From positions 6,617,001-6,681,000 of the forward strand of contig CP126195.1 of the NCBI GenBank assembly GCA_030272155.1: 64,000 nucleotides of DNA, given 5' to 3'. A model generated the notes under the pieces. That model was not told the origin of the DNA and made no database searches. It was given only the letters and a program-made list of their open reading frames with translations. Within the stretch, counting starts at the first letter, position 1. Every line of letters starts with the position of its first letter. Origin of the DNA: Tetradesmus obliquus (taxonomy: Eukaryota > Chlorophyta > Chlorophyceae > Sphaeropleales > Scenedesmaceae). The position numbers and the translations under genes are program-made. Of this stretch, positions 34,779 to 47,222 are shown one piece after another.

Positions 34779-36013
34779 TGTAAAGATTATTAGCTGTCAG
34801 CTCGCCCACTAAGGGCCGGCACACAGAGTTCGCGCCAATCAGCGAAGCGTGTGTTGCAGCATGCGGCGGGAAAGCTTGGAGAGGCTGTTGTGGAGCATGA
34901 TAATCCGCTGAAGTGCACGACACGAGAACTGAAGCCCGTTTCCGACTTTAATACAGCGCATGTCAGCACCCATTGTCATTGAAACATGACCACTGGTTCT
35001 ACCAGGTAGTAACATACAAGGCATCTACCACGGCGTGTTTTGCTTGCAGGACGATGTGCTATCCCTTTCACTGTGCTAGAATGTTCGATCCTGCTACTTT
35101 GTATACGCCTCTGCTTACCTGCACCAGACAGCCATCAACAAAGATGACCTTAAGAGCGCCACACTGCCAGTGCACCAAGTGAGCCAGCGTAAAAAGAAGG
35201 ATCCAAACAGCTCCTGGATTACGATAAACCGATGCATTACTACGCACCTGCAAGCGATGCTGGCCAGTCAGGTGGCCTCTGGCTGGTAGCCAGTGGTTGT
35301 AACTGTGGGGCAGCTCCTGGGCCTGATTAGCAACTTGAACCTTCAGTCTGACATGTGATAAACATGTAACTTGGTCGTGTAATGAGTAAGCTTTTTGCAG
35401 CACGGCGCTAGTGGTGCTTCGGCTCGAAGCAGTTGGTTCACAACGGAAGTTGCTGTGCATCCAGTACAGATGTTACCATCACTGAATCTGGTTTCATTGT
35501 CTCTGCAGTCTGTATCTCACTGCTAGCAGCGCTGAACTCCAGCAGCGCTGAAATCCAGCAAAATGAATGCTACTATTAATAGTTGCACCTCAACTCCCCT
35601 GCAGTTGGGTTCGCCTGACTAACCTGTTAGTGTTCGCCGCCAGCACTAGCAACCATAGCAGCTATGGTGCAGCTGCTGCATCCCCAGCCAGGCTGGCCAC
35701 GACCAGCACATGCAATGAAGGCAAACATGTCTCACAATCATCTTGATCCCGCGGTCGCAAATGGTGGCCCACGAGAATATCAAGGTGGGAGAAACCAAGT
35801 GCCACTGTGCTCCCTGGTGACCACGGCAAATTGGACAGGTAAATGGCTGCCTTACAGCAGAGCAGTGCTGCTGATTGTACACACCAAGCTGTGTGGCTGG
35901 TTGAAGCCGTTGCGGTGGGCTGTGCGGCACCAACGTTGCACAACACTGCACCTGCATGTTTACGTAGTCAGCATGACCGTCATGTGACAGTGACGGCTGT
36001 GCTGCAGCTGCAG
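34779..36013. other. intergenic upstream of ABCG copy 2
   Basis: Holds the presumed promoter of ABCG copy 2. No further gene, repeat array or RNA gene is supported. Confidence 0.5.
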
Positions 36014-36701
36014 TACATTACATTACATTACATTACATGCTCCACTCAACGAGGAGTGGGAACCCCAGTCAGGAGCCAACGAGAGGCTCATAGGGGGAGG
36101 AAACATCGAAGAACAACTCATCATCGTCCAAACCGTCAGACGAAAACGCAGAAAAAAACTCATCAGCATCATCAACAGCTTGAGCAATAGCCTGAGAGGA
36201 CAGAAGGACCTCAGGATCAGTGTCCGGGTGACACCGCATCAGATAGCAGCAGTGCACAAAAGCGGCCACCAAAGCAGGTGCCTGCTTCATAAAAGTGATC
36301 ATGTCATCGCCTGCTGGGTGGCAACCAGCAATAGTAGCCCATGTTTGTGACGAGTCCCCGAAGGGTTCGAACAACATAGCAAATCGCTCGCGGACTGGTG
36401 CATAGAAAGGGCACTCAAAGACCATATGAAACTCATCCTCAACAACCTCAGACTGGCAGCCAGGGCGTAGGCACACCCTGTCACTTCGCGGCACAGGTGG
36501 TCGCTGCCACCTGCCACTGCAGACACGTAAACCATGAGCACCCAAACGGAAACGGGTCAAGGACCCCAGATGCTCTCTGTTGATCCCAGCAGTTTGAGAG
36601 ACATAATCTGGGCACCATAAAGCTGGGCTCACAGTACACTCGTCTTTTTTGAGTGATGTGGAACAGCACTGCTTGCTTGGCAAGCAACGCAACACAAGCA
36701 C
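36014..36701 (-). mobile_element. 5'-truncated LINE, C-terminal ORF fragment and 3' end
   Basis: An open frame from 36701 to TGA 36071-36069 encodes the C-terminus of a LINE polyprotein: LTRFRLGAHGLRVCSGRW, a Cys-His cluster (DRVCLRPGCQSEVVEDEFH then FECPFY) and an acidic end finishing SSPYEPLVGS. The reverse transcriptase itself is absent. The 3' UTR is only about 30 bp, includes a hairpin with CCACTC/GAGTGG arms and ends in about five ATGTA units at 36014-36037. The family differs from the LINE at 17456-23861. The 5' boundary is not certain and may extend past 36701. Confidence 0.8.
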
Positions 36702-37167
36702 TGAATCAGATTATAGCACTAGTAGGACTGCCGCTGTCGCAGAGCAAAGCCTGCTGGCTGTTTAGCTGACCTGGGGATCAGCCCCCATCTTGCTGCCTCC
36801 ATTCTTCTGCTGCCACACCCCTAGATTCTAGTGCACATGTTGTTTTGGCTGACCAGCCCACGTAAACTGCAGAATAGGCAGCTTATGATTTTAAATTTAA
36901 ATGTCTGCTGTCAAATGCCCAGTTTGCGTGGGGGCTTGGATGTGGTTACGAGATTGCTACATGGTTTGCTCCCACGGGCCAGCCCCGTGACTGACGAGTG
37001 ACGGCTGTCCAGCAGCAGACAAACTTTTTCGTTATGAAGCGCTTGTTAAGCACTGCTGCTACTTCAACAGTGCTGCATTCCGCTACTCTGACGTGCGGCA
37101 CTCCGACACCTTCCATCCACCTCGTTCGTCTAGCTTGCTGTCGTCGAGTGCTTTATAACGGTCTGTA
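36702..37167. promoter_or_regulatory. upstream region of the PLP-lyase gene
   Basis: About 470 bp before the ATG at 37168. An AT-rich patch lies near 36885-36905. No definite promoter element is recognised. Confidence 0.4.
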
Positions 37168-40100
37168 ATGGCAAAAGTCGGGTTTTACAAGGATGAAAAC
37201 GTCGTCCCGTTGGAGATGCACAAGGTGGGTACAGCAGCAGCAGGAGGCACGTCGCCGATCAGCTGCAAGTGGCAGGCAGTCGCTCATTAGGTGCTAGTGC
37301 GCCGCATTGGTTACCGACAGCATTCTTTGTATATCTTGCAAGCATCAGAGTGTGCCAATTCCCTGCTGATCGACACATACTCAGCACTCAACAACCTCAG
37401 CACAGAGCTTACTGTGCAAGCTGAACCTGCCTAGTGTTGCATAAACGGTGGTGCTGGGTGTATGCTCTCTGCTGCATTGCCGCCTGCCACATGTCGTGCG
37501 GCTCTGCAGGTGCGCATCGTGCAGAAGCTGACGCTGCCGCCGCTGGAGCAGCGCCTGGCCTGCATCCAGGGCGCGGGCTACAACACCTTCCTGCTGCAGA
37601 ACGCGGACGTCTTCCTGGACATGCTCACAGACAGCGGTGCGTGGCGCTGCGCTGGGGGCGCTGCAGCGGCACACAGAACGCGGGACCTGCAGTGCGCTGC
37701 TGACAGCAGTGGCAGCGCCTGTTAGCTGGGCCAGCTGCTTGTCCTGTAGGCAACGCATGGCTTGCTGCAGTTGCTGCTGTACATGCAGCTAATGTACGGT
37801 CCATCTCGCTGCTGTGGCCAGTCATGTTTTGGCATTGTTAATCCATACAGAATCCCAGGGCAGCAAGCATACTGGCGGTGTGCCTGCTGCTGCCTGCATT
37901 GCCGTGCTGTCACTGGCGCCGCCACGCTGCCGCTCTGCAGGTGTGAACGCCATGAGCGACCAGCAGCAGGCGGCCATGATGGTGGCGGATGACTCCTACG
38001 CAGGCAGCTCCACCTTCACGCGCCTGGCTGCCAAGCTGCGTGACATCTTTGGCATGCAGCACTTCCTGCCAGCGCACCAGGGCCGCGCCTGCGAGCACAT
38101 CTTGGCCAAGGTCTTCGTGGAGCCTGGCTCAGTGGTGCCCATGAACTACCACTTCACGGTGCGCAGCGTGCCTATGCAGCGGCTAGCGGGGCAGCTGGCG
38201 GCCTGTTGCATAGGCATGTGTGCATAGGCATGTGTGCGTAAGGCGCCTAGCCCCTGACAGCATGCTCCACCACCTGCGACAACAATGCCCGCAGTCGCGT
38301 GCATGCATGCCAATGCATGTGCGCCTGGCCAATATTGCGACCACCGCCTCTGCGGTGGCTGCTATGTCTGCGCCACCAGGTGAGCCCCTCCTATACTCGC
38401 GGGCTCCACCCACTGCCTGTGCCCCCGTACAGCCATTCTCATGCCAGCAAACACTCGCCAGCAGCTGCTGCCATGCACTTGCTCACCCCCTGCTGCGGCT
38501 GCCGCAGACCACCAAGGCGCACATCACGGTGCAGGGCGGCACTGTGGAGGAGCTGGTGGTGGCTGAGGGCCTGGCGGTGACCAGCGCTGAGCCCTTCAAG
38601 GGCAACATGGACTGTGAGCGCCTGGCAGACTGCATCCAGCGCTACACACCCGGCAAGATCGCCTTTGTGCGCGTGGAGGCCGGCACCAACCTGATCGGGG
38701 GGCAGCCCTTCTCGCTGCAGAACCTGAGGGACGTGCGCGAGGTAAATCGCCGCAGGCTAGCAGGGAGGCAGGGAGGCACGGCAGCGGCTGCTGCTCACAT
38801 AGACCGGTGTACACTGGCACTGCTGCTGCAGCCTGGGTACATGTGGAGTTGCTGGTGGGTGCTGCCGTGCAGCATTCAGTGCAGCAGCATTCACGGCTCC
38901 TGGATCGCACCATGCACCGGCTGCTTCACCAGCAATCTCACAGTAACATGTTGGTGCTGCTGCTGCCACTGCTGTGGGGCACATGATTCGTCTGTTGTTG
39001 TTGTTGCAGGTGTGTGACAGCTTTGGCTGCATGCTGGTGATGGACGCCAGCCTGCTGGCCGACAACCTGCACTTTGTGAAGACACGCGAGGAGGCCTGCA
39101 GGGACATGAGCATCCGCGACATCACCCGGGCCATGGTGAGCACCTGTTTGCAGCTGGGGAAGGCGGAATTGGTGGCTAGGTGCAGCAGCGGCGCCAGTAG
39201 CTGTGGCAGCGGCAGCAGCAGCAGCAGCTGCAGATGTTGTATGTTTGTTGTCAAGGTGGGATTGGTGGCTAGGAGCAGCAGGGGCGCCAGTAGCTGCGGC
39301 AGCAGCAGCAGCAGAACCGCAGCAACAGCAGCAGCAGCAGAGGTTGTACGTTTGTTGTTGCTGTACCAGCATGCCTGTCTCAAAGCTGCTGCAAATGCCT
39401 GTCATGTGACGCTGTTCCAGCTGGTTTTGATATACACTTTGTGACCTGGCCACCCGCAGCTGATGCACGGTCGCATGCTGCTTGGCTGGTTGGCTGTATG
39501 CTTCCCCTGCTGTGGCTCGTGCAGGCGGACTGCTGCGACATCCTGTACTTCAGCGCGCGCAAGCTGGGCTGTGCACGTGGCGGCGGCATCTGCATCCGCA
39601 GTGAGGCTCACTACCGCGCCATGCGTGGGCTGGTGCCGCTGTTCGAGGGCTTCCTGACGTATGGCGGCATGAGTGTGCGCGAGATGGAGGCGATGACGGT
39701 GGGCCTGGAGGAGACGATGGACGCTGACGTCATCAGCCAGGGGCCGCAGTTCATCGGGTGAGGCGGGGCAGCACGCAGCGCAGGAAGGGCGGGGCTCGGC
39801 GGGGGAGGGTGATGTGCTCAATGCTGTGAAGTGGGGGAGGTTGTGGGGAGGTGTCGCACCTGTGTGAAGCCAGCCATTGGGAGGCCTCAGGGACGTGTTT
39901 TGTGACAGCAAGAAAGCGCTGAGCTGGTGGCTGCGCACCATACAGGGTGAGGCAGGGCAGGGCAGCGCTGTGCAGATTGCTCGATCAAAGGTTTGCGGTC
40001 CAAGCCTTGGCTGCGGTCAAGGCCTCTCTGCCGATTAATGGGGAGCACGGTGACTGGATTTGACCGCAACTTATATGCCAGCACTTCTCAGCTGGCACTG

Positions 40101-41372
40101 TACTCTGGTTGGTGAGTCCCCGCGGCCTCTGTACCACCACGCCTCTCCCTGTGCCTGTTGCTGCACCCGGCCCTGGGACCTGCCACGCCTGACATCCCCT
40201 GCCTGCCCCTCCCTGCCCTGCCCTGCTGCCGCCTGCCTGCTGCCTGCCTGGCTACTGCCGTGCTGCCCTGCCTGGCAGCTTCATGGTGGACGAGCTGGTC
40301 AAGCGTGGCGTGCCCGTCATCACGCCAGCGGGTGGCCTGGGCTGCCACATCGACGCGATGCGCTTCGTGGACCACATCCCGCAGACGCAGGTGGGCGCAG
40401 GCCCGATGCAGCACGCAGCGCCCAAAACGACTCGCTTGGCATTTGACTGCTCTTACAAACCAGCAGGAAAACCAGCTGCACCCCATGCTTACATGACCTT
40501 ACAGGTGTCCAATTGTTTTGCAAAACTGCTGTTTTGTCCTCCATGTGCAGTACCCTGCGGGCGCGCTGGCGGCCGCGCTGTACATTGCCGGTGGCATCCG
40601 CGGCATGGAGCGCGGCACGCTCAGTGAGCAGCGCGCCCCTGACGGCAGCGAGCCCCTGGCCAGCATGGAGCTGGTGCGGCTGGCGCTGCCGCGGCGCGTG
40701 TTCACGCTGAGCCAGGTGCTGTTTGCTGTGGACCGCCTGGAGTGGCTGTACAAGCACCGGCGGCTGATCGGCGGGCTGGAGTGGAGCGAGGAGCCGGAGA
40801 TACTCAGGTGGGCTGATGGAGGGGGGGGGGGGGGGGGGTGCATTAGAAGGGGGTGGGAGTTTGTCGCCAGGGGAAGGGTAAACATGTCAGTGCAGGCACT
40901 GCAGCAGCAAGGTGCTGCTCGTGCTGGGGCACTACTACTGGCAGTACTGTGACTGCCACATCAGGTGGGCTGGGCCAGCGTGGCGGAGGGGGGTGCCAGC
41001 AGGTGGGTTGGCAGCGGTTTCATTTGCCAGTTTTGATGCTGGTATGCTTGGAAAGAGTGGCAGGCATGGTAGTGCAGGTGGCGGATCGCATGGTTACCGC
41101 TGTAGATGGGCTTGGCCACTGGCGGTATACGGCTGCCGCACCTGCATTGGCATGCACACAAGACAAGCACATGCAGCGTCTCTCTTGCGCTGCATGCACA
41201 GGTTTGCTGCCACAACAACCAACACAATGTCACACCTAACGGTTTCTAAACATTGCTGGGTGCCGCCGCATGCTGCTGCTGCAGGTTCTTCTATGGCCGC
41301 CTGACCCCCAAGGGCGGTTGGAGTGAGAAGCTGGCGCAGCAGTTCAGGAAGGACTTTGGCGACTGCCTGTGA
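37168..41372 (+). CDS. beta-eliminating PLP lyase, tyrosine phenol-lyase-like
   Basis: The tyrosine phenol-lyase/tryptophanase family cleaves aromatic amino acids to phenol or indole, pyruvate and ammonia. Exons 37168-37224, 37510-37636, 37941-38158, 38508-38741, 39010-39135, 39525-39757, 40279-40390, 40551-40807 and 41285-41372 join in phase to 483 residues, close to the usual 455-475. Hallmarks are GAGYNTFLLQNADVFLDML, TDSGVNAMSDQQ, SYAGS, PAHQGRACE, GTNLIGGQP and the PLP lysine in FSARKLG. Positions separating the two activities look like tyrosine phenol-lyase: Thr in NYHFTTTKAH, Met and Arg in GIRGMERG, and Phe-Phe in EILRFFYGRL; tryptophanase has Asp, Val/Ile and His there. Unusually, the Arg normally following the PLP-binding Asp (DATR) is Leu (MDASLLADN). 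The family is bacterial in the main, so ancient transfer is likely. Substrate is inferred, not shown. Confidence 0.9.
39168..39358. repeat. imperfect 93-bp tandem duplication in a lyase intron
   Basis: Copies begin at 39168 and 39261, each with ATTGGTGGCTAGG, a GCGCCAGTAGCTG stretch, CAG runs and a TTGTAYGTTTGTTGT end. They lie inside the intron between exons 5 and 6. Confidence 0.8.
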
Positions 41373-43208
41373 GGGCACTGCCCGTGAGGGCACTGCCTGT
41401 GGCTGGCTGGGACTGGCTGTAAAATGACGAATTCCTGAGAAATCCAGGATCCCAAAGGACTCTGGTCATGCACAGCTGCGCACGTTCAAGCAATGCTGAG
41501 CTGTGAGGGCTCGTAGCAGCCGGCACCCAGCCTGATCTCTTGCAAAGCCGCACAACCTGCAGTGTAGCGGTGCGCGGACTGGCATGCTACATCTGCTTGG
41601 CGTGTCACAAGTTGTGTGGTGCTGTTCCAAAGAGCAAACTGTTGCATGGCAGGCAAAACATGCTGTGTCAGAGTTGTTGTTTGTCAGATGACGCTGCGGT
41701 TTTTGGGGCTGGTTGCCCTGGCAGTGCCTGTCAAGCGCTACGTGGCTGCTGGCTGGCTGCTGTGTGCAGGCACTGTGTGGTGTGGCGCATGGAACAATAC
41801 TACATGTTTGTGTATGTTGTTGTGTCTGTTTCAGCCGTTGCGCCAGTGCATTGCATGCACACACGCATAACCGTTGAATCATGGATGATTCTGGTGCAGT
41901 TACTGATACACGTTCTTTGGCAGAGCGCATCTAGCCCCCACAGCTTGTCGCACAGGCTGTGGCAGCCTACAGGACTGCACTTACTACTTGACAGCATCCC
42001 CATTTGCAGGCGCGGCATGTACTGCTGAGCATGCCGTGTTTGAATGATGCAACTTACATCTGGTCGATGGACAAGTTGTACAAAGTGTCTGTGACGGTCT
42101 AACATTGCATGCAAGGTGCATGCTGCCAATTTGGATTGCAGGTGGGCCCCTGCTTCTTCTTTTCAGGTTGTCAACTGGTAGTGTTGGTCTTTTGTAAACG
42201 CACAATATTGGCAGTCTAAAGTGAGGCTAATATGCGGTATCAGCTTCTTAGTCAAACTCATATTGTGCGTGCACGGCAAGCCGGCAGTATATGTCTGTTT
42301 GAGTTGCGGCAACTGTGTCTGCAGAAGCATGACACAAGACGCTGTGCTGCGCGGGTAGGCTGCTTGCCTGCAAGGCCTGGCATCGCCGCACAGGCACAGG
42401 TTGGGGCGGTTGGCTTGTTTGCTGCAGGAACAGCTGAGTGTAGAGGGCAATGCTGTGGTTGTCATTGCGTACTCGCCACTGAGCAGGAAAGACCGCGTGG
42501 CTCACTAGTGCAGGTGCTGTTGTGGGTTGTGTGGGTGTGTCTACCAATGCTGACTGGCAGCTGGCATATTCAGCTGGCACAGCGGCAAGCGTTGTGGGTA
42601 TAGCCACAGTAAAAGAAGTCACTGTGACATCACTGCATAAAGGGCTCACCTCATCGTCATGCCTCTACTCTGGAATAGGGACAATCATGTTACCATAGCA
42701 ACATCGCCATGCCAGGCATTGGGCAACCACCTGATTCATCAGCCACCAACCGGATTTGGCCAGTCACAGGCTGTGAACTTCAATCGCAGCGCTGACTGCA
42801 TCAGCCCCGAATCATGAAGGCAAGCAGTCAAGAACGCACTAGACTTATCAGCCGCATATAAAGCTGCCTGCTGCAGGAGCAGTAGCCGAGAACAAGATAA
42901 ACTCAAGATTGGCGTCTGTGTGACATCACAACAGGAAGCAATGCACAGAGGGTGCTACCACAGCACACACTGCTGCATACATGTATCTGTACCAGCTGGC
43001 CCGGCCAGAAATGGTGGTGCATGTCTCAGACATATTGCAGGCTGCAATATACCGCCAAGATATGGTGACCAAACAGCAACTTGCTCAAGGGGTGCATGGA
43101 GCGGGCATTCAAGCACACAAACCTCAGCTTGACCAAATATGATAACCAGAGCGCATGCACACCCTATATGGCCGCGGGATAGGTGATCTGCACACAGCAA
43201 AAAAAGTA
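41373..43208. other. intergenic downstream of the PLP-lyase
   Basis: No supported gene. A TGTAA motif at 41418-41422, 46 nt after the stop, is a possible but rather close poly(A) signal for the lyase gene. Confidence 0.45.
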
Positions 43209-43450
43209 AGAACTCCAATCAAGAGCCAAGAAATGGCTCATAAAGGGAGGGAGCATTGTTACAGACCCCCATCTTATGCCAAACACCCATACTAACAGAA
43301 TGAGCAACCCACTGTTGGCACACCAGAATGCATCCATACCAGAATCTCCCAATCTGCAGCTTTTGATGCAACATGAACATCCCAGCAACAACTCTTAACC
43401 CATGTGCATGGTGCCGTCTTACCACATGCATTTCGGTGTTGCTGCACTGT
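43209..43450 (-). mobile_element. decayed LINE 3' end, second-family copy
   Basis: On the minus strand the end reads TCCCTTTATGAGCC then TTGGCTCTTGATTGGAGTTC, closely like the 36014-36701 element (TCCCCCTATGAGCC, TTGGCTCCTGACTGGGGTTC). The frame also ends in YEPFLGS, against YEPLVGS. Further upstream only the peptide AHGLRV is clearly shared. The ATGTA tail is missing, so this copy is older or its tail was lost. Confidence 0.6.
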
Positions 43451-44318
43451 AACCCAGCCAGAAACCGTACATGGTGCACACGGAGCGTCTTATAAGCCTG
43501 CTGCTGCCCAACCGCATTGCCCAGCACACCAGCCAGCTCAACCTGTGCAGCCACCGCAATGCACATTACACCTTTGACCGCTGTCCCACAGATCACTGCC
43601 CAACCGCATGAAACAGCGCAGTACACCAGCCAGCCCAGCTGTGCAGCAGCAGCACTGCACGCCACTGCACCGCCCAGCTGATTTAAACCCTTGGAGATTT
43701 GAAGTTTTCTCGTGCAAGCAGCATTGGCAACAACAATCACTCACAATCAAAGCAGGTTGGGTGGGTCAGAGCCTGCCAGCAGAATTGCTGCTGTTGTTCG
43801 ACTCCCTGTAGTTACTTTCGTACTTTGTTACCGCCCTGCCCCTGCCCCGGTGCCCTGCCTCGCCAGGTCTTCTTTCCAGACTGCGTCCACTGCACGGCCG
43901 ACTGCAGCACTGGATGGCTGCCGAGGGTACATCAGCACGTACAGCCTGGCCAGCTGCAGAAGAAGAAACAACAGGGAAGGGGTTGACGTGTCGGCACGTG
44001 CATTGCCTTGCAATGGTGCAGTGCAGCTTCTGTAGAGCAGCCATTGAATGTGCAAACCATCTGGCGCTGAGCTCATACCATTCAAGATGGAACCAGGACC
44101 CACATGTAATCATCCTCTCTAATATGGGGCTGAGCTATACGTGTCATGTGTGTGCTAGCAGCGCTGAGATCGGAAGAAAGATGCAGGCCCCTACCATTCT
44201 GAGGGCATTCATGGCAGCAGGGGAGTCACCACCAACGTCGAACCATACCATGCAGTAACACGCTCGTGCATGTGTTGACGTAACATACGGTTGCGCCGGT
44301 TGCCTGTGAGGGTCTCAC
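43451..44318. other. unassigned region below the coiled-coil gene
   Basis: Should contain the last exon(s) and 3' UTR of the minus-strand gene starting near 47556, but I could not identify the terminal coding exon. Nothing else is supported. Confidence 0.3.
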
Positions 44319-46902
44319 CTGGGTGTATGTGCATCGGCCCACCCAGTGCGCACAGCATGCGTACCGGATGATGAAATCTTCGTGCATGAGCTGCTTCAGC
44401 TGTGCTGCACGCTGCTCCTGCTGGTGCAGCACCTCCCTGCAAGGGAGCAGGCAGGCAGGCAGGGAGGCAGGCAGGCAGGCAGGCAGGGACATGGTAGCAT
44501 GAGGGCAGCAGGGTGGAGTGGCAGGAGCTCAGCAGATGGCACAGCATCCAGCGTTACAGGTGGTATCATCCAGCAGTACAGATGGTACATCATCCAGCAG
44601 TTGAAATGGTACAGCATCCAGCATTAGAATGGTGCATGCTGTGCAGCAAACAGCGCACACCAAGGCATTTTGAAGATGCGCAGCAACCTTGCTGGTAGCG
44701 AGCCAACTGTGTGATCCGCATGTTGCAATGGGTGCACCATGCGCCGTGCAACACACATCACAACTGCGAGGGTGGTAGGCAAATGCACAAACGCAGCTCC
44801 TCCCACCTGTGCATCTTGTAGCCTTCCAAGGACAGCGTCGTAAAGGAGCTGCTGCACGCTGCTGCTGCTGCCGCCGTGCTGTGCGTGCTGCTGCCGTCAG
44901 CACCACAAGCGGGCGGAATGCTGCCACTGTGAGTGCCAGCAGCGCTTGTGCTGCCACTGGCGCAGCCGTTGCCAGCAACGCTGCCATTCACAGTGCTGTC
45001 GCCTGGCTGCTGCAGCTGCAGCTGCCGCATGCCCAGCAGCACCGGCTGCAGCAGCTGGCTGAACACGGCATAGCTGTCAGCAATCTGCTGCTTCTGCGCC
45101 GCGCTCAGTCCCATCTGCCGCACGCAGCGAATGTGGTCCTCCAGGTTGGGCTCCTGCAGCAGCAGCAAGCAGCACGTGAGTTACAGATGCATGCGCCAGA
45201 AGCTGATGGGTGAAGCAGGTACTGCTACTCTAGTAGCTAGTAGCCAGTAGCGCATCCACGCAGGGTCCAGCTGATCACCCGTGCAGCGCTTGCTGCATGG
45301 TTCAAGCAAAGTAAAGCTTCTTGCACAGTGCTGCATCATGTGTAGAACGTGCATATTGGTGCAAAAGCACAGCGTAAGGCCATTTGTCGAGCAACATGCA
45401 CATGCTTGGCAGCTGGGTCATGCAGCTCGAAATTCCCAGCTGAAGCTCTGCGTGATGTTGTGTTGGGGCAGGCAGCTTGCGACGGAGCTCAGACCGCTAA
45501 CATCCTGGCAGGTCAGCCCTCACACCACATGCCAGGAACGCCTGTGTGGCGCTGGTTGGCAGCACAGCAAGGAAAGCACTCTATTCTCCACCATACGATC
45601 AGGCCCCTGACTGTCGGGAAGCCCGATATCAGCAGCAGCAACTCAGCCTGTACGAGGATGCTACAGCTGCAAGCCGTATGTTGTGTGCAGCTCAGGGCTT
45701 GCGCCACTCACCGGCAGCAGCGGCTATGACAGGTCAGCGTGGTTGACAAGGACAGCGGTCATGAAGATGCTGCTGCGCTGCAGCTGGCCCAGCGATACGA
45801 AGCAGTTGGCGAGCCTGTGTGGTGGCGGGAGGAGGGAACGCAGGACGGCGGGCAAGCAGGCAGGCAGTGCATGAGCTGCGTGCAGATGGTATGGTCGTGG
45901 AAGCAAAATGTTTGAGGCGCGTGCACATAGTGGGGTCACATTCAGGCCGACTGGTTGATCATCATCGTGGATCCATCCAGTGGATGTTGACAGTGGCTGG
46001 TGTGCGTGATACATGCTGTGTATTTGCACCCAGATATGTGCTGCGCGCCGTTTCCAGCATTTGCGTGTGTGATCCGCTGATATGTGTGTGGTGCGGCTCT
46101 GTCTGACGCATGCACACACAGCCTCCATCCAGGACTTGCGCTTGCGTCATCCGCACTGCCAACATGCCTGCACACAGCGCTCACGAAAACCTCTGCCACT
46201 CGCCTGTCGAATGCGGCGCGGATGTTGTGCCACGGCCTGACCCCTGCCTTTTGCCAGCCGGGCGCCCCGCCTGACGCTGCTGGCTGGCGCTGCGCTGCTA
46301 CTGCTGCCTCATGCAGGGCCAGATTGAGTGACAGCTCGCGCACCACCTCATTGTAGAGGGCAGAGGCATCCTGCATGGTCATGTCTGCAGCGCCTGCGTG
46401 CACACCAAGGGGTCACGCGCGTGTGACGGCATGACTGCTGATGCATCCCCATTCAGCTTAAGGCAAAGTTTGTGCGGAGCTAGGTGACAGTCATTACGCA
46501 CAAGTCAACGGTAGGCTGGCTGGCTGCACACTTCAACTGGAGCAAGCTGCAACCACATTATGTTCCTCGATGACAGGCCTGGCCTCACCTGGGAAAGGGG
46601 CCATGGAGAAGATGCGCCTGAAGTAATACAGCTGGTCGTCATCTGGGGCCACACTCGGCTCCTGCTGCGCCTCAGGCCCAGCAGCAGCAGCAGTAGCAGC
46701 ACTCCCGATGGAGGCACGCCAACCACCCGCGCCACTTTGCACACTGCCATTGCCGCTGCCCGGTTGCTGCTGCCAAGCAGCAGCTCTGCACTCATCTGCA
46801 GCTGCACCAGCTGCTTTGGGATCAGGCAGCTGCCAGCGCTGCAGGTCTGCGCTGCCGGCATTGCCGCTGCAGGTGCTGCGCCCCTGCCGTGGCCCAGGTC
46901 GG

Positions 46903-46939
<37 letters not shown>

Positions 46940-47188
46940 TGGGGCCGTTGGGCAGCCCAGGCTCCTGAAACTTAGTGGTGGACTGTTTCGAAGGCTTGAC
47001 GTGCATTTGCTGCAGCAGCAGCAACTCCCCTTCAGAGAAGTGGCCTACGTCTGATGGCAGCAAGGGCCCTTCCTCCTGCTGCTGCTGCTTGCTGTGTAGC
47101 CCAGCCAACATCCACTCGTTGCTTTCTTGTTGGCGCAGCCACGACAGTGTCTGGCAGTAGGCCAGCAGTATGGTCTCCCTGACCAGGC

Positions 47189-47222
<34 letters not shown>

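Noticed and set aside
40821..40838. Run of G in a lyase intron, and long C runs at 50577 and 56248 in POLA1 introns
   Set aside because: Simple homopolymers; a single run is not evidence for a regulatory G-quadruplex and may reflect assembly length error.
43766..44113. Minus-strand open frame as terminal exon of the coiled-coil gene
   Set aside because: No acceptor in the right phase and no helical continuity with the preceding exon.
44541..44633. Regular repeats with similar spacing, considered as a CRISPR-like array
   Set aside because: Units are head-to-tail without unique spacers and sit in a eukaryotic intron; it is a minisatellite.
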